Assembly (NCBI GenBank): GCA_016203535.1
Contig: JACQMO010000003.1
Location: forward strand, 47,110-111,109
Source: Candidatus Uhrbacteria bacterium
GTDB lineage: Bacteria > Patescibacteriota > Patescibacteriia > 2-12-FULL-60-25
Direction: 5' to 3'
DNA length: 64,000 nucleotides
Shown here piece after piece: positions 25,739 through 34,904 of this stretch. Each line of letters begins with the position of its first letter. Position 1 is the stretch's first letter. Position numbers and translations under genes: made by a program. Below the pieces are notes generated by a model. It saw only the letters and a program-made list of their open reading frames with translations, had not been told where the DNA came from and searched no databases.

Positions 25739-26791
25739 TCAAGCTAAATGCGCGGCGCCGGGGAACGCCTCTCGGATCACCTGCTGCACTTGGGAGCGCA
25801 TGGAGTGGCGTTCGACGACGGATGCGCGCAGCCGGTTCGCGAGCGCACGACGTTCGTCCGGAGAAAGCGCCGCCGCGCGTTCGAGCGCATCGTGCGCCTC
25901 GGAATACGACGAAACGGCAAGCCAGCGATCCGGTTCCGGAATCGCGTGGACAGCCGCGCGGGTTACGATGATCGGAATCACGCCGCATGCCATGGCTTCC
26001 AAAATCCCCTTATCCAGACTCCCCTCGCAAAAACTGATGGTGAAATCGAACGATCCGAGCAGCGCGGGCATCTCATCATAGGAAACGCCTTCCGCCGTCC
26101 ATGTGACGTTCGGATGCCTCGCGATCGCGGCCGTCACGGCGTCCCGCGATGCATCATCCGTCGCGCGGCCGAGGATCACGCATTCGCCGCCGCGCGACGC
26201 GAACGCGCTCCGGAGGAAGGTCTCGATCGTTTCCGGAACGTGCTTCACCGGAGACACGCGGCCGATGACGACGGTTCGGAAACGATCGAAGGGTTTGTCC
26301 GTCGGGATCGTAAATCTCTCCGTCGGCACGGACTGTCCGATGACGATCGGTTTCTTGATTCGGATCGCGCACGCTTCCGGCACCGACGTGACGACGCTGT
26401 GGGCGAACACGGCGGCGGATTCCGCCATCCACGGCGTCTGGTAGTGCGCGAACCACAACACGACGCGCTTTCCCAAGAGTCGCCACAGCCATCCGGCCGC
26501 GAGCAGGAACACCGGCGCCTGCCGAACGAACACGGCGCAGTATGAACGGCGACGAACCCACGACACGCGCAGAAGAGCGAGCGCACGGCGAACGACGGAG
26601 ATCAACGATCCGCCGCGCGGAAGTTCGATGATCTCATGCGCCCGATACGCCGGCATGCGGCCGCGACGAAGGCAGCACACGATCGCCGTGACGCCCTGTC
26701 GCTCCAGTTCCAGAAGCCATTCCGCAAAAAATCCGTACGCGCGGTCGTCCAGATCCACGGCCTCCACGCAGATGAGCATGGTCCGTTCCAT
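25739..26791 (-). CDS. GT4-like glycosyltransferase
   Basis: A 350-residue GT-B protein. The donor-binding half includes FRTVVIGRVSPVKHVPETIETFL, GGECVILGRATDDASRDAV, and EGVSYDEMPALLGSFDFTISFCEGSLDKGILEAMACGVIPII, with the glutamates of the EX7E motif (E-G-S-L-D-K-G-I-L-E). The N-terminal half is short (VRRRSYCAVFVRQAPVFLLAAGWLW). It lies 40 bp downstream of the start of the GT2 gene's neighbour (gap 25699-25738 holds nothing recognisable) and 3 bp from the WecB-type epimerase gene. Possible ManNAc-related transferase by adjacency, weak inference. Confidence 0.8.
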   Translation of the reverse strand: MERTMLICVEAVDLDDRAYGFFAEWLLELERQGVTAIVCCLRRGRMPAYRAHEIIELPRGGSLISVVRRALALLRVSWVRRRSYCAVFVRQAPVFLLAAGWLWRLLGKRVVLWFAHYQTPWMAESAAVFAHSVVTSVPEACAIRIKKPIVIGQSVPTERFTIPTDKPFDRFRTVVIGRVSPVKHVPETIETFLRSAFASRGGECVILGRATDDASRDAVTAAIARHPNVTWTAEGVSYDEMPALLGSFDFTISFCEGSLDKGILEAMACGVIPIIVTRAAVHAIPEPDRWLAVSSYSEAHDALERAAALSPDERRALANRLRASVVERHSMRSQVQQVIREAFPGAAHLA

Positions 26792-26794
26792 ATA

Positions 26795-27871
26795 CTAGGC
26801 GCGGCCGAGGATATCGAGGACGCGCGACGACGTGGTCCCGTCCCCGAACGGATTCCGCCAATCATTCGGTTTCGCCATCATCATGCGGATCGCCTGCTCG
26901 AGCGATGCACCGTCGGCCGCAAAATGCAGCACGTTGGAACCGACATGAAGCGTTTCCGGACGTTCCGTATTTTCCCGGAGCGTCACGCACGGGACGCGGA
27001 GCACGCACGCCTCCTCCTGAATCCCGCCGGAATCCGTGAGCACGACATCCGCGGAGGATTGGAGCCGGAGAAGGTCGAGATACCCGAGCGGTTCCGTCGT
27101 CAAAAACGCGCCGCCCAGCGTCACCCCGTGGCGTTCCAATGCGGAGCGCGTCCGCGGATGGACCGGAAACACGATGCGCTGTCCCAAGCGGGACGCGGCG
27201 GCGTCCAACGCCGCCGTGATCGCGCGCAGCCGTTCCGGTTCGTCCACGTTCGACGGCCGGTGCATGGTGAGGAGCGCGTACGGCCGGTTCGTAATTTTCA
27301 GCCGCTCGGCGATGTCGCTCTTGTCGTACGCGACCTTGGCGTAATGGAGCGACGCGTCCACGATCGTGTTGCCGACGACGGACACGCCGTCATGCGCGAT
27401 CGCTTCCTGCCGCAGCCGCTCGCGCTGCACTTCGGTCGGGCAGAACAGCCATTTGGAAATGCGGTCGGTCAGCACGCGGTTGGCTTCTTCCGGCATCGCC
27501 CAGTCGTCGCTCCGAAGTCCGGCCTCGAGGTGCGCGACCGGAATATCAGCCTTATACGCGGCAAGCGCGCCGGCGAGGACGGAGTTCGTATCCCCTTCCA
27601 CCATCACGACGCGCGGCTTGATCTCATCGAAAATCTCGGCGAGCCGCTGCATCATGAGCCCGATCTGCTTGCCCGCGGGATGCGAACCAACGTGGGCGTG
27701 TGCGACCGGCGCCGGAAGGTTCAGTTCATGAAAAAATGTGGCATCCATCTCGGGCGAATAATGCTGCCCGGTATGGATGATGCCGACGGATTCACCACGC
27801 CGCATTGCCTCGAGGACGACGGGCGCGCACTTGATGATTTCCGGACGAGTGCCCAACACGATCGCGATCAT
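26795..27871 (-). CDS. wecB: UDP-N-acetylglucosamine 2-epimerase (non-hydrolysing)
   Basis: A 358-residue enzyme making UDP-ManNAc from UDP-GlcNAc. IAIVLGTRPEIIKCAPVV at the N-terminus, HTGQHYSPEMDATFF, MVEGDTNSVLAGALAAYKADIPVAHLEAGLRS, and the C-terminal LTDSGGIQEEACVLRVPCVTLRENTERPET are near-invariant blocks of WecB/MnaA. Length is normal (about 360-380). It overlaps the GT2 gene upstream by 4 bp. UDP-ManNAc would be a donor or precursor for the surface glycan. Confidence 0.96.
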   Translation of the reverse strand: MIAIVLGTRPEIIKCAPVVLEAMRRGESVGIIHTGQHYSPEMDATFFHELNLPAPVAHAHVGSHPAGKQIGLMMQRLAEIFDEIKPRVVMVEGDTNSVLAGALAAYKADIPVAHLEAGLRSDDWAMPEEANRVLTDRISKWLFCPTEVQRERLRQEAIAHDGVSVVGNTIVDASLHYAKVAYDKSDIAERLKITNRPYALLTMHRPSNVDEPERLRAITAALDAAASRLGQRIVFPVHPRTRSALERHGVTLGGAFLTTEPLGYLDLLRLQSSADVVLTDSGGIQEEACVLRVPCVTLRENTERPETLHVGSNVLHFAADGASLEQAIRMMMAKPNDWRNPFGDGTTSSRVLDILGRA

Positions 27872-28575
27872 GTGCGTGGCGCTCCGCGGAGACGCATGAG
27901 CGCGATGCGTTTGAGCAGTCGCAGATGCCGTTTCATTTCCTTTCCATAATCCAGTTTGCTCTCGCCGTGGATCCGTTGCGTGAGCGGCGCCGGAACCTCT
28001 GCGATCTTCCGTCCGTCACGAATGAGATAAAAAAGAATCTCGGCGTTGATATCGAATCCGGTCGCCTGCAGCGGCAGATGGAGAAGCTGCTCCCGTTTAT
28101 AGAGCCGAAAAATCGGACTCACCGCCGTCACGCGCGCGCCGAGGACGATCTGATAGACGAGCGTCGCGATGCGGGCGACGAACAGGCGATATGACGGAAT
28201 CTCTTTCCCATACCCGGCGAGTTTGGGAGATCCGGAAACCACATCCACATCGGCCTTGCGAAAACGTTCCAAAAGCCGCGCGACGAGCGACGGCGCAAAC
28301 GTCAGGTCCGAATCCATCGTGATGACGAGATCGCCCGTTGCCGCAGCGATGCCGGTTCGGACGGCCGCGCCCAAACCGCGGTTCCGTTCATGGCGGACCA
28401 GACGGACCGTCGCGCCGATGGACGCGGCCACGGCAGCCGTATCGTCGGACGAACCGTCGTCAATGATGAGGATTTCGTACGGTTCGCCGAGCTTGTTGAA
28501 TTCCGGAATCACTTCGCTCGGGAAGCGGCGAAGGTTTTCGGCCTCATTGAACGCCGGAAAGACGAAGGAAATCAT
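27868..28575 (-). CDS. GT2 glycosyltransferase (dolichyl/polyprenyl-phosphate sugar synthase-like)
   Basis: A 235-residue soluble GT-A protein: ISFVFPAFNEAENLRRFPSEV, ILIIDDGSSDDTAAVAASIG, ERNRGLGAAVRTGIAAATGDLVITMDSDLTFAP with the metal-binding DSD, and YRLFVARIATLVYQIVLG. This is the short form of DPM1/ALG5-type enzymes without C-terminal membrane helices. It would make a polyprenyl-phosphate sugar for GT-C enzymes such as the one encoded directly upstream (4-bp overlap with the 1190-residue gene). Confidence 0.87.
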   Translation of the reverse strand: MISFVFPAFNEAENLRRFPSEVIPEFNKLGEPYEILIIDDGSSDDTAAVAASIGATVRLVRHERNRGLGAAVRTGIAAATGDLVITMDSDLTFAPSLVARLLERFRKADVDVVSGSPKLAGYGKEIPSYRLFVARIATLVYQIVLGARVTAVSPIFRLYKREQLLHLPLQATGFDINAEILFYLIRDGRKIAEVPAPLTQRIHGESKLDYGKEMKRHLRLLKRIALMRLRGAPRT

Positions 28576-31500
28576 AGGCGTCGCTTGTGCCGGAGACTAT
28601 CCCAAAGCGCGACAATCGTCCACCCCGCGTACGCGGCCATCAGGTGATCGAGCGGAATGCGGTATTTGGTGTAGCCGGCGAAAAAGGAGTGCAGAAGCGT
28701 ATACGCCCCGATCACGATGAGCGACAGCCAGACGTTTTTGTCGCGCCTCCGAAGGGCGAACGCGATGCCGATCCAGCCGCCGAAAATCACGATGGAGGAC
28801 GCGACGGTCATGGCGTTCCGGGCCAGCCAGACTTTGATCGGATTATCGGCGAATGACCACGGCGCACCCGTTTTGACCGAAGGGAACAACGCCGGCTGCC
28901 AGAACGTTTTGATCTTCAGAAGCTGGAGTTTCCAACCCTGTTCAAACCAATGTTCCGTGATCCAACTCGTGGCCTTGTCGGTCCAGTAGCGGTTCTGCTC
29001 GACTTCAGTATTCGGACCGAGTTCGGCACACGTATTCGTTTCGAACGCGGGCTCCAGCGCGTGCCATTCGGTCCAGAATTTCGATTCTCGAAAAACGCCG
29101 TCTCGTTTGAGTTCGTCTTCGATCTCCGGGCGAAGTCGCGCGCGCCAATAGAACGGATTCGTTGACGACGTTTCATCGAAATCAACGACTTCTTGCGGGT
29201 ACCCGCGCTTCGTGAGTTCGTAAATGTTTTCGCTGTTCGCCTTGAACAGCCCGAATCCCAGATCCGTCGTGAGCGGAACGAACGTGTGGAGCTCCGTCCA
29301 ATTGCGATAGGTCCACGGCGCGATGAGCCCGGCCGAACACACGGCCATGATCACGGCGGCGATGAGCGTCCGTTTCCAGTCCGGCCACCATTTCCAAAGA
29401 AGCCACGCGACGATGAACGGGGTCGCAATGAGGATCGTCCCCTGAACGTACGCAAGCGCGCCGATCGAGAGTCCTGCGCCAATGGCATTCCGCCACCGCT
29501 TGGATTCCGCAAGCCGGAGCACGAACCAAACAATGAGCAACAGGAAAAAGGATGAAAGGAAGGTGTGATAGTACTGTGTGTAATGATAGAAGGTGTAGGG
29601 ATATGCGGCCATGAGGAATCCGGCGACGAGTCCCGCGCGTTTGCCGACGAGCCGGGCGCCGACCAGATAGGTCAGCCAAAGCGTCAACACGACGAAGATG
29701 TTTTGAACAATCGCTTGCGCCAATGTGTTTTCCGGACGGAAGATGCTGTAGAGCCCCGTCAGAAAAAAGAGATACCCCGGCGAACGATAGGCAGAGGCGC
29801 AACCGAGCTCACGGGCGTAACTGTAACCGAACCCTTCAAACCAATGGATGACCAATTTGTAGATACCCCATTCACGGTTCATGAGACTCTTATGAAAAAG
29901 AATCGCCGATGCGGCGCGCGAGGCGATGGAGAACAGAACAAACGCACCGACCCACAAATCAAATCTAGGTTGTAGGTTGTAGGTTGTAGGTTGTAGTAAA
30001 TTTTTCCATCCCTGACGCTGTTTGTTATGAAATGCAGCTTGTGAAGGAAAGCTTCTCGCGCGCTCCCGTGCCTGCGTGCGCATCCAATCGCGGCGGTCCG
30101 TCTCCCGGACATGTTCCTCGATCGCCGCGGCCAAACCTACAGCATCACCCGGCTGGACCACGCGACCGTCAATGTGGGGGCGAAAGAGCGACCCGACACA
30201 ACCGACATCGGTTGTCACGACAGGGACTCCGGCAGCCATGGCTTCGGCGATGGTCCGTCCGAATCCTTCGTAGTTCGAGGAGAGGACAAACAGATCGGCG
30301 CGCGACCAGATGTCATGCGGATTCTCCCATGGAAGAATTCTCACGACCTCCGTCAGTTTATTTGCCTCCATAAAGGCCCGAAGCGAGCCGTCCAACGGAC
30401 CGGAACCGATCAGTTCGAGGGAAAAACGAATGCCGCGCGAATGAAGGATCGCCGCCGCGCGGAGAAGCGTGCTTAACCCCTTTTGTGGAACGAAGCGGCA
30501 TGGAGCGACGAGAAGCGGGATCTCGGGAAACGGTCGCATGGGAAGCGACAGGAGTCCGGAAAGGTACATAGCAACCGGAATGACGTCGATGCGATCCGCG
30601 GGCACGCCGATCCGGATGAGATGATCTTTCACGCGTTCGCTCACCACGCGCACGCGTTCGGCGCGTTTCAGAATGAAACGACCGACGCAGGAGAGCAATC
30701 GGTTCCTCCATGATTCACGTGTCCAATACCCGGAAAAGAAATCCCCGTGTTCCTGAATTTCAAGCGGTGCGTTCGTCCAACGCGAGATGCAATATCCGAC
30801 GACGCCGGCGGCGAACGGATCCTGCGCAGTGATGACGGTTCGTCCCGGCAACCGTCTTGCGAAACGGATTCCTCGGACGATATTTCGAAACACGCGTCCC
30901 TGCATGACGATGATGTTGACCGCATGATTCCCATCCGAGAGCGATGCAACGCGCGCATGGGCGGCGGAAGAAGGATCGAGGAGATCGCGATCATAGCTCA
31001 CCATGACCGTCTGCATCGGGTGATCAATGCCGGAAAGGACTTTTTCCGTTGCATCAATCATGTGATCATGGGAATAGGGGGTAGGTTGTAGGTGGTAGGT
31101 GGTAGGTCGGATTGACTGACGGGTCAAAGAATTGACCCAAGAAGACTCGTCAAGGTACGGCAACACAGTGACGAGGTCGTCGAAGGTCTCCCTCGTCTCC
31201 GGATTGCCGCCTTGGTCGCTTACGATACACGGCAGTCCGCGCGAGGCGGCTTCGGCGACGACGTGCGGGTATCCTTCATATCCGGAGTTCAAGACAAACG
31301 CGTCGGCGGCGTCATACCATCTGGCAAGCTCTTGCCGGTTGATGCGACCGAGAAACCGCACACGATCGCCTACGCCCAATTCATGCGCGAGTGTCTTCCA
31401 TCTCTCCAGCTCCGGACCGTCGCCCGCAACGACCAAGTGATGCGACGCCGGCAGCTCCTTCCACCAGGAGATAAGTTCGCTGACGCCTTTCCACGGCACG

Positions 31501-32144
31501 GCGCGCACGGCCGTCAGAATAACGACCTTCTCCGCAACGTCGAATGCCTGCCGTTCCGTCTCTCGTTCGCGCGTTTCCGGCAACGGTTCGTTCGCGTTCA
31601 AAATCACCTGAACCCGTTCGGACGGCACGCCCCATTTCTCAACGACCGTTTTCAAATACCGGCTCGGCACGATCACGCGCCGCGCCCGCTTCGCCGTCCA
31701 CCGCTCGATCCTCTCATACAATCCGATCAATCCCCGATGTCGCGTTTTCAAAAACTCATCCAGACCAAACTTTTGGGTTTTGACATTTAACTTTTGACTT
31801 GCCATTTCCCACGCATAATCCCCCACGACTTTTATGTAGATCGGAACTCCCGCGAGCTTCGCCGCAATCGTCGCCGGCAACCCCTCGGATACCGGCCCTT
31901 GCGCATATAGGATATCCGAACGTCGAGCGAGAAAAAATGCTTTCCACACATAGCGCAGATACCGGATCGCCGGACCACCCTTGCGTGAGATACGCGTCAC
32001 TCCATCGTTCCGCCCCGTTTCCCCATACGCGATGACCTGGACCGAATGCCCGCGCGCGCGAAGCGCTTCAAACAACCCCTTCGTATACGTGGCGGGACCC
32101 CCGCTCTCCGGCGGATAAATTCCTGTCGCAAGAAGCACCCTCAT
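28572..32144 (-). CDS. Three-domain protein: GT4 + GT4 + polytopic GT-C-like membrane glycosyltransferase
   Basis: A single 1190-codon open frame. Residues 1 to about 376 are a GT4 protein (LLATGIYPPESGGPATYTKG, VPSRYLKTVVEKWGV, AVRAVPWKGVSELISWW, LNSGYEGYPHVVAEAASRG). Residues 377 to about 716 are a second GT4 (starting at MQTVMVSYDRDLLDP; VAPCRFVPQKGLSTLLRAA; LSSNYEGFGRTIAEAMAAG). Residues 727-1190 are a membrane protein with about ten hydrophobic helices resembling ArnT/PMT-like enzymes. Each half of the junctions carries an in-frame 7-bp tandem repeat: residues 346-355 (near the end of GT A) and 717-726 (between GT B and the membrane part). Either a real fusion, or three genes joined because the repeats contain no stop codon in this orientation. 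Overlaps of 4 bp with both neighbours. Confidence 0.85.
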   Translation of the reverse strand: MRVLLATGIYPPESGGPATYTKGLFEALRARGHSVQVIAYGETGRNDGVTRISRKGGPAIRYLRYVWKAFFLARRSDILYAQGPVSEGLPATIAAKLAGVPIYIKVVGDYAWEMASQKLNVKTQKFGLDEFLKTRHRGLIGLYERIERWTAKRARRVIVPSRYLKTVVEKWGVPSERVQVILNANEPLPETRERETERQAFDVAEKVVILTAVRAVPWKGVSELISWWKELPASHHLVVAGDGPELERWKTLAHELGVGDRVRFLGRINRQELARWYDAADAFVLNSGYEGYPHVVAEAASRGLPCIVSDQGGNPETRETFDDLVTVLPYLDESSWVNSLTRQSIRPTTYHLQPTPYSHDHMIDATEKVLSGIDHPMQTVMVSYDRDLLDPSSAAHARVASLSDGNHAVNIIVMQGRVFRNIVRGIRFARRLPGRTVITAQDPFAAGVVGYCISRWTNAPLEIQEHGDFFSGYWTRESWRNRLLSCVGRFILKRAERVRVVSERVKDHLIRIGVPADRIDVIPVAMYLSGLLSLPMRPFPEIPLLVAPCRFVPQKGLSTLLRAAAILHSRGIRFSLELIGSGPLDGSLRAFMEANKLTEVVRILPWENPHDIWSRADLFVLSSNYEGFGRTIAEAMAAGVPVVTTDVGCVGSLFRPHIDGRVVQPGDAVGLAAAIEEHVRETDRRDWMRTQARERARSFPSQAAFHNKQRQGWKNLLQPTTYNLQPRFDLWVGAFVLFSIASRAASAILFHKSLMNREWGIYKLVIHWFEGFGYSYARELGCASAYRSPGYLFFLTGLYSIFRPENTLAQAIVQNIFVVLTLWLTYLVGARLVGKRAGLVAGFLMAAYPYTFYHYTQYYHTFLSSFFLLLIVWFVLRLAESKRWRNAIGAGLSIGALAYVQGTILIATPFIVAWLLWKWWPDWKRTLIAAVIMAVCSAGLIAPWTYRNWTELHTFVPLTTDLGFGLFKANSENIYELTKRGYPQEVVDFDETSSTNPFYWRARLRPEIEDELKRDGVFRESKFWTEWHALEPAFETNTCAELGPNTEVEQNRYWTDKATSWITEHWFEQGWKLQLLKIKTFWQPALFPSVKTGAPWSFADNPIKVWLARNAMTVASSIVIFGGWIGIAFALRRRDKNVWLSLIVIGAYTLLHSFFAGYTKYRIPLDHLMAAYAGWTIVALWDSLRHKRRL
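29967..29996 (-). repeat. Heptamer tandem array (TACAACC)x4 in frame
   Basis: On the minus strand the unit TACAACC is repeated four times with two extra bases. Since 7 is not a multiple of 3, three units encode a 7-residue cycle YNLQPTT. The array forms the junction between the second GT4 domain and the membrane domain. In this orientation none of the three frames has a stop codon, while the opposite orientation has TAG in the cycle. Gain or loss of one unit would shift the downstream frame. Confidence 0.9.
31082..31109 (-). repeat. Degenerate heptamer array, four units related to TACAACC/TACCACC
   Basis: Four 7-bp units (minus-strand CGACCTA, CCACCTA, CCACCTA, CAACCTA) encode the PTTYHLQP stretch at residues 346-355 of the first GT4 domain. 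It is the same family as the array at 29967 but with mismatches, so it is probably older. It is inserted shortly before the C-terminal helix HMIDATEKVL of the GT4 domain. Confidence 0.8.
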
Positions 32145-32839
32145 GGTTTTTGGACGACGAGCGTCGTTGAGAGCATCACGGGGTCGAGCCGCTCCGGTGG
32201 AAAGAGATCGTTTAGCTTACGTTCGAACGCAAACCACTCAAGAATCGCCGGCTCCTCGGCCCCCTTCATGATCTTTTTCATGGCCGCGAGATTGTGCTTT
32301 TTCGTGGTGAGAACGCGGAATCCGACGGTTTCCGCCTGCTTCCGGAAGGCCGCGTCATGTACGCGCTTCATATACGGACCCTCGATTCCGACCATCGCGA
32401 GCATCTGGCTCACGGGCACCATGATCCGCTCTTTCACGTCGCGCGAGCGGAAATGACCGACGTCGTAATTCAGATACGCCGTACCGCCGGAACGGAGCGC
32501 GCTCCACGTGGTCCGCAAAAATGCCGGACGATCCACGACGTGCTCGATCGCGCTCATGGCGACGACGACATCAAACGTTTCCGTCAAACGCTCCTGCGCA
32601 TCGAACACGCGGAGGTCGATGCGGGGTTCGGCGTGAAACGACGCGCGGCCGCGGGCGATGACGCGCGCATCCGTGTCGATTCCGACCACGCGCGTCTCCG
32701 GATGCGTCGGAAGAAAGGCGGCCCATTCTCCCGCGTCGCCACATCCGAGATCCAAAATTCGCACGGCGCCGTCCATGAACCGATGATCCAGTTCCTCAAG
32801 GATCCATTGCTTTGCGGCGTTGTTGCGGACGTAGATCAT
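32141..32839 (-). CDS. Class I SAM-dependent methyltransferase
   Basis: A 232-residue methyltransferase. RILDLGCGDAGEWAAFLPTHPETRVVGIDTDARVIARG gives motifs I and II, and FDVVVAMSAIEHVVDRPAFLRTTWSALRSGGTAYLNYDVGHF gives motifs IV-VI. The true start is ATG 32839, overlapping the upstream GT4 stop by 4 bp; its stop overlaps the start of the 1190-residue gene. Likely a sugar or lipid-carrier methyltransferase of the glycan pathway, by context. Confidence 0.85.
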   Translation of the reverse strand: MIYVRNNAAKQWILEELDHRFMDGAVRILDLGCGDAGEWAAFLPTHPETRVVGIDTDARVIARGRASFHAEPRIDLRVFDAQERLTETFDVVVAMSAIEHVVDRPAFLRTTWSALRSGGTAYLNYDVGHFRSRDVKERIMVPVSQMLAMVGIEGPYMKRVHDAAFRKQAETVGFRVLTTKKHNLAAMKKIMKGAEEPAILEWFAFERKLNDLFPPERLDPVMLSTTLVVQKP

Positions 32840-33978
32840 ACGGAGAGAGAGGCAAAAAGTTCTTCCATCTTCCGGGTGATGGGATTCCAATCGTAGCTCT
32901 GACGGACGAGCACGCGTGCGTTTTCCGTGAGCCGTGAGCGTAGATTCGGATCGGCTTTGAGCCGCTTCACGGCCGTCGCGACGGATTCCGGATCGCGCAC
33001 GCGGCAAAAAAGTCCCGTCTCGCCGTCCCGTAAAAAATCCGGGATGCCGCCCACCGACGTTCCGATGATCGGCACGCCTGCGGCCATGGCCTCCAAAAAC
33101 GCGTTGCCGAGCCCTTCGGAGAGCGAGGGCCGGACGAAGACGTCCGCGGCGTTCAGAAGATCCGGCAATTCTTCGTATGCCTTTGTTCCGGTAAAAACGA
33201 CGCGCGGCTCAAGACCTTTCTGCCGGACGAGCGTTTCGAGCTTCACGCGATCCTCCCCTTCTCCGATGCACAGAAGTTTCGCGGAAGACGAAAGAAACGT
33301 AAGCGATCGGATCAGATCGTCGATCCCGTTCTTCAACGAAAGACGGGAGACCGTGATCAGGACCGTATCGCCCATTCCGAAGCCGAATGACGCACGGAGT
33401 TCTTCACGGCGTTCCGGACTCATCGTTTTCGTAAACCGTTCAATGTCAACGCCGTTCGGAACCACGGCCGGCGTTCCGCGGAATCCCATCCGCATCGCCC
33501 AATCCGCCAGAAAGCGGCTGATCGTCTGCACGGCGTCTGCGCGTTTGAAAATTTCCTTATGCAAAAATGCGAGCCGTCCCGTCCGTCGTGCGTAGTGCTC
33601 CAGCGGATCCCCTTCCTGCAGCGTCAGAAGCAGCCGCGTGCGCGGGCGAAGCCAGCAATAGACGAGGGCGGCAAATCCGCCGTAGGAAGCCATGATGGAC
33701 CAGACGAGAGGCCGGGAGGTACCGTGAACCGTGAGCCGCAGCGCGGACAGGGGGCCGAGGATGGGGAGCAGATATTTGTCGAATGACGAACCGAAGCCGA
33801 CGCGGTGGACCGTCACCGAGCCGATCCGTTCGAGCGATGGAAGTTTCGGATCAAGCTTCGCGCAGAACAGATGAAATTCCCGGTCCGGAATCCGGGAGGT
33901 GATTTCGCGGACGGCGATTTCCGCGCCGCCGACATGCGGAAGATAGGCCGTGGAAAAAACGATCACCGGCGACGTCAT
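32836..33978 (-). CDS. GT4-family glycosyltransferase
   Basis: A 380-residue GT-B protein. It starts with [22 protein letters not shown], a GT4 N-terminus with the glycine-rich acceptor loop. The C-terminal domain has [89 protein letters not shown] with the EX7E glutamates. Residues about 81-87 (LTVHGTS) are encoded by a two-unit heptamer (33721-33734). The longer frame upstream is the antisense shadow of the UXS gene. ATG at 33978 overlaps the UXS stop by 4 bp. Confidence 0.92.
   Translation of the reverse strand: MTSPVIVFSTAYLPHVGGAEIAVREITSRIPDREFHLFCAKLDPKLPSLERIGSVTVHRVGFGSSFDKYLLPILGPLSALRLTVHGTSRPLVWSIMASYGGFAALVYCWLRPRTRLLLTLQEGDPLEHYARRTGRLAFLHKEIFKRADAVQTISRFLADWAMRMGFRGTPAVVPNGVDIERFTKTMSPERREELRASFGFGMGDTVLITVSRLSLKNGIDDLIRSLTFLSSSAKLLCIGEGEDRVKLETLVRQKGLEPRVVFTGTKAYEELPDLLNAADVFVRPSLSEGLGNAFLEAMAAGVPIIGTSVGGIPDFLRDGETGLFCRVRDPESVATAVKRLKADPNLRSRLTENARVLVRQSYDWNPITRKMEELFASLSV
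33721..33734 (-). repeat. Two-unit heptamer (TCACGGT)x2 inside a GT4 gene
   Basis: Plus-strand ACCGTGA is repeated twice; on the coding strand it reads TCACGGT twice and encodes the LTVHGT stretch of the glycosyltransferase. The unit is closely related to the array at 37521. With only two units it is weak evidence on its own, but the peptide is not conserved in the family region around it. Confidence 0.5.
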
Positions 33979-34904
33979 AGGATCTTCCGAAAATACACGA
34001 TGGTCTTCAGAAGTCCTTCGCGCAGAGGAATACGCGGTTCCCACGACAATTTTTCTTTCGCAAGGGCGATGTCCGCCTTCCGCTGTTTCGGATCGTGTTC
34101 GACCGGCGGCAGATGGACGATCTTCGAGGTTGACCCGGTCATCTCGACGACGAGCGTCGCCAGTTCCCCGATCGTGAACTCGTGCGGATTGCCGATGTTC
34201 ACCGGCCCGGTGAATCCGTCGGCCTCCATCATGCGCATCATTCCCTCGATCAGGTCGTCGATGAATTGGAACGACCGGGTGTACGATCCGTCGCCGTAGA
34301 CCGTCAGATCTTCGCCGCGGAGCGCCTGAAGGATGAAGTTCGACACGACGCGGCCGTCGTCCTTCGCCATCCGCGGCCCGTACGTGTTGAAAATGCGGAT
34401 GATCTTCACGTCGACGCCGTATTCGCGATGGTAATCGAAACAGAGCGTTTCGGCGCAACGCTTCCCTTCGTCGTAGCAGGCGCGGCGCGAAATCGGATTG
34501 ACGTTCCCCCAGTAGGTCTCGTCTTGCGGATGGCAGAGCGGATCCCCGTACACTTCGGACGTGGATGCCTGAAGCACGCGCGCGCCGGTTGATTTGGCGA
34601 GTTCGAGCATGTTGATCATCCCGAGCACGCTGGTTCGGACGGTTTCAACCGGATCCTCCTGGTAGTGGACGGGCGACGCCGGACAGGCGAGATTAAAAAT
34701 CCAGTCGACCTGCGCGAAGAACGGAAGCTGGACATCGCGCTCGATGAACGAAAAATTCGGGTGCGCCAGAAGATGCTCGATGTTCGTCCGTGATCCGGTG
34801 AACAGGTTGTCCAAGCAGATCACGGCATGGCCGTCTTGAATCAACCGATCGCAGAGATGCGAGCCCACAAAACCAGCGCCGCCGGTCACGAGGATACGTT
34901 TCAT
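33975..34904 (-). CDS. UDP-glucuronate decarboxylase (UDP-xylose synthase)
   Basis: A 309-residue extended SDR that would convert UDP-glucuronate to UDP-xylose. Blocks: [53 protein letters not shown], the catalytic [11 protein letters not shown] and [21 protein letters not shown] (Tyr and Lys three apart), and [10 protein letters not shown] with [13 protein letters not shown]. The PASPxHYQxDPV and [10 protein letters not shown] blocks separate UXS from UDP-glucose epimerase. UDP-glucuronate would have to come from a dehydrogenase not seen in this window. Start overlaps the asnB stop by 4 bp. Confidence 0.93.
   Translation of the reverse strand: MKRILVTGGAGFVGSHLCDRLIQDGHAVICLDNLFTGSRTNIEHLLAHPNFSFIERDVQLPFFAQVDWIFNLACPASPVHYQEDPVETVRTSVLGMINMLELAKSTGARVLQASTSEVYGDPLCHPQDETYWGNVNPISRRACYDEGKRCAETLCFDYHREYGVDVKIIRIFNTYGPRMAKDDGRVVSNFILQALRGEDLTVYGDGSYTRSFQFIDDLIEGMMRMMEADGFTGPVNIGNPHEFTIGELATLVVEMTGSTSKIVHLPPVEHDPKQRKADIALAKEKLSWEPRIPLREGLLKTIVYFRKIL

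Noticed and set aside
32925-32940. Two heptamer-like units CCGTGAG at the end of the GT4 gene
   Set aside because: The encoded [11 protein letters not shown] is a conserved C-terminal stretch of GT4 enzymes, so the repeat is likely coincidental.
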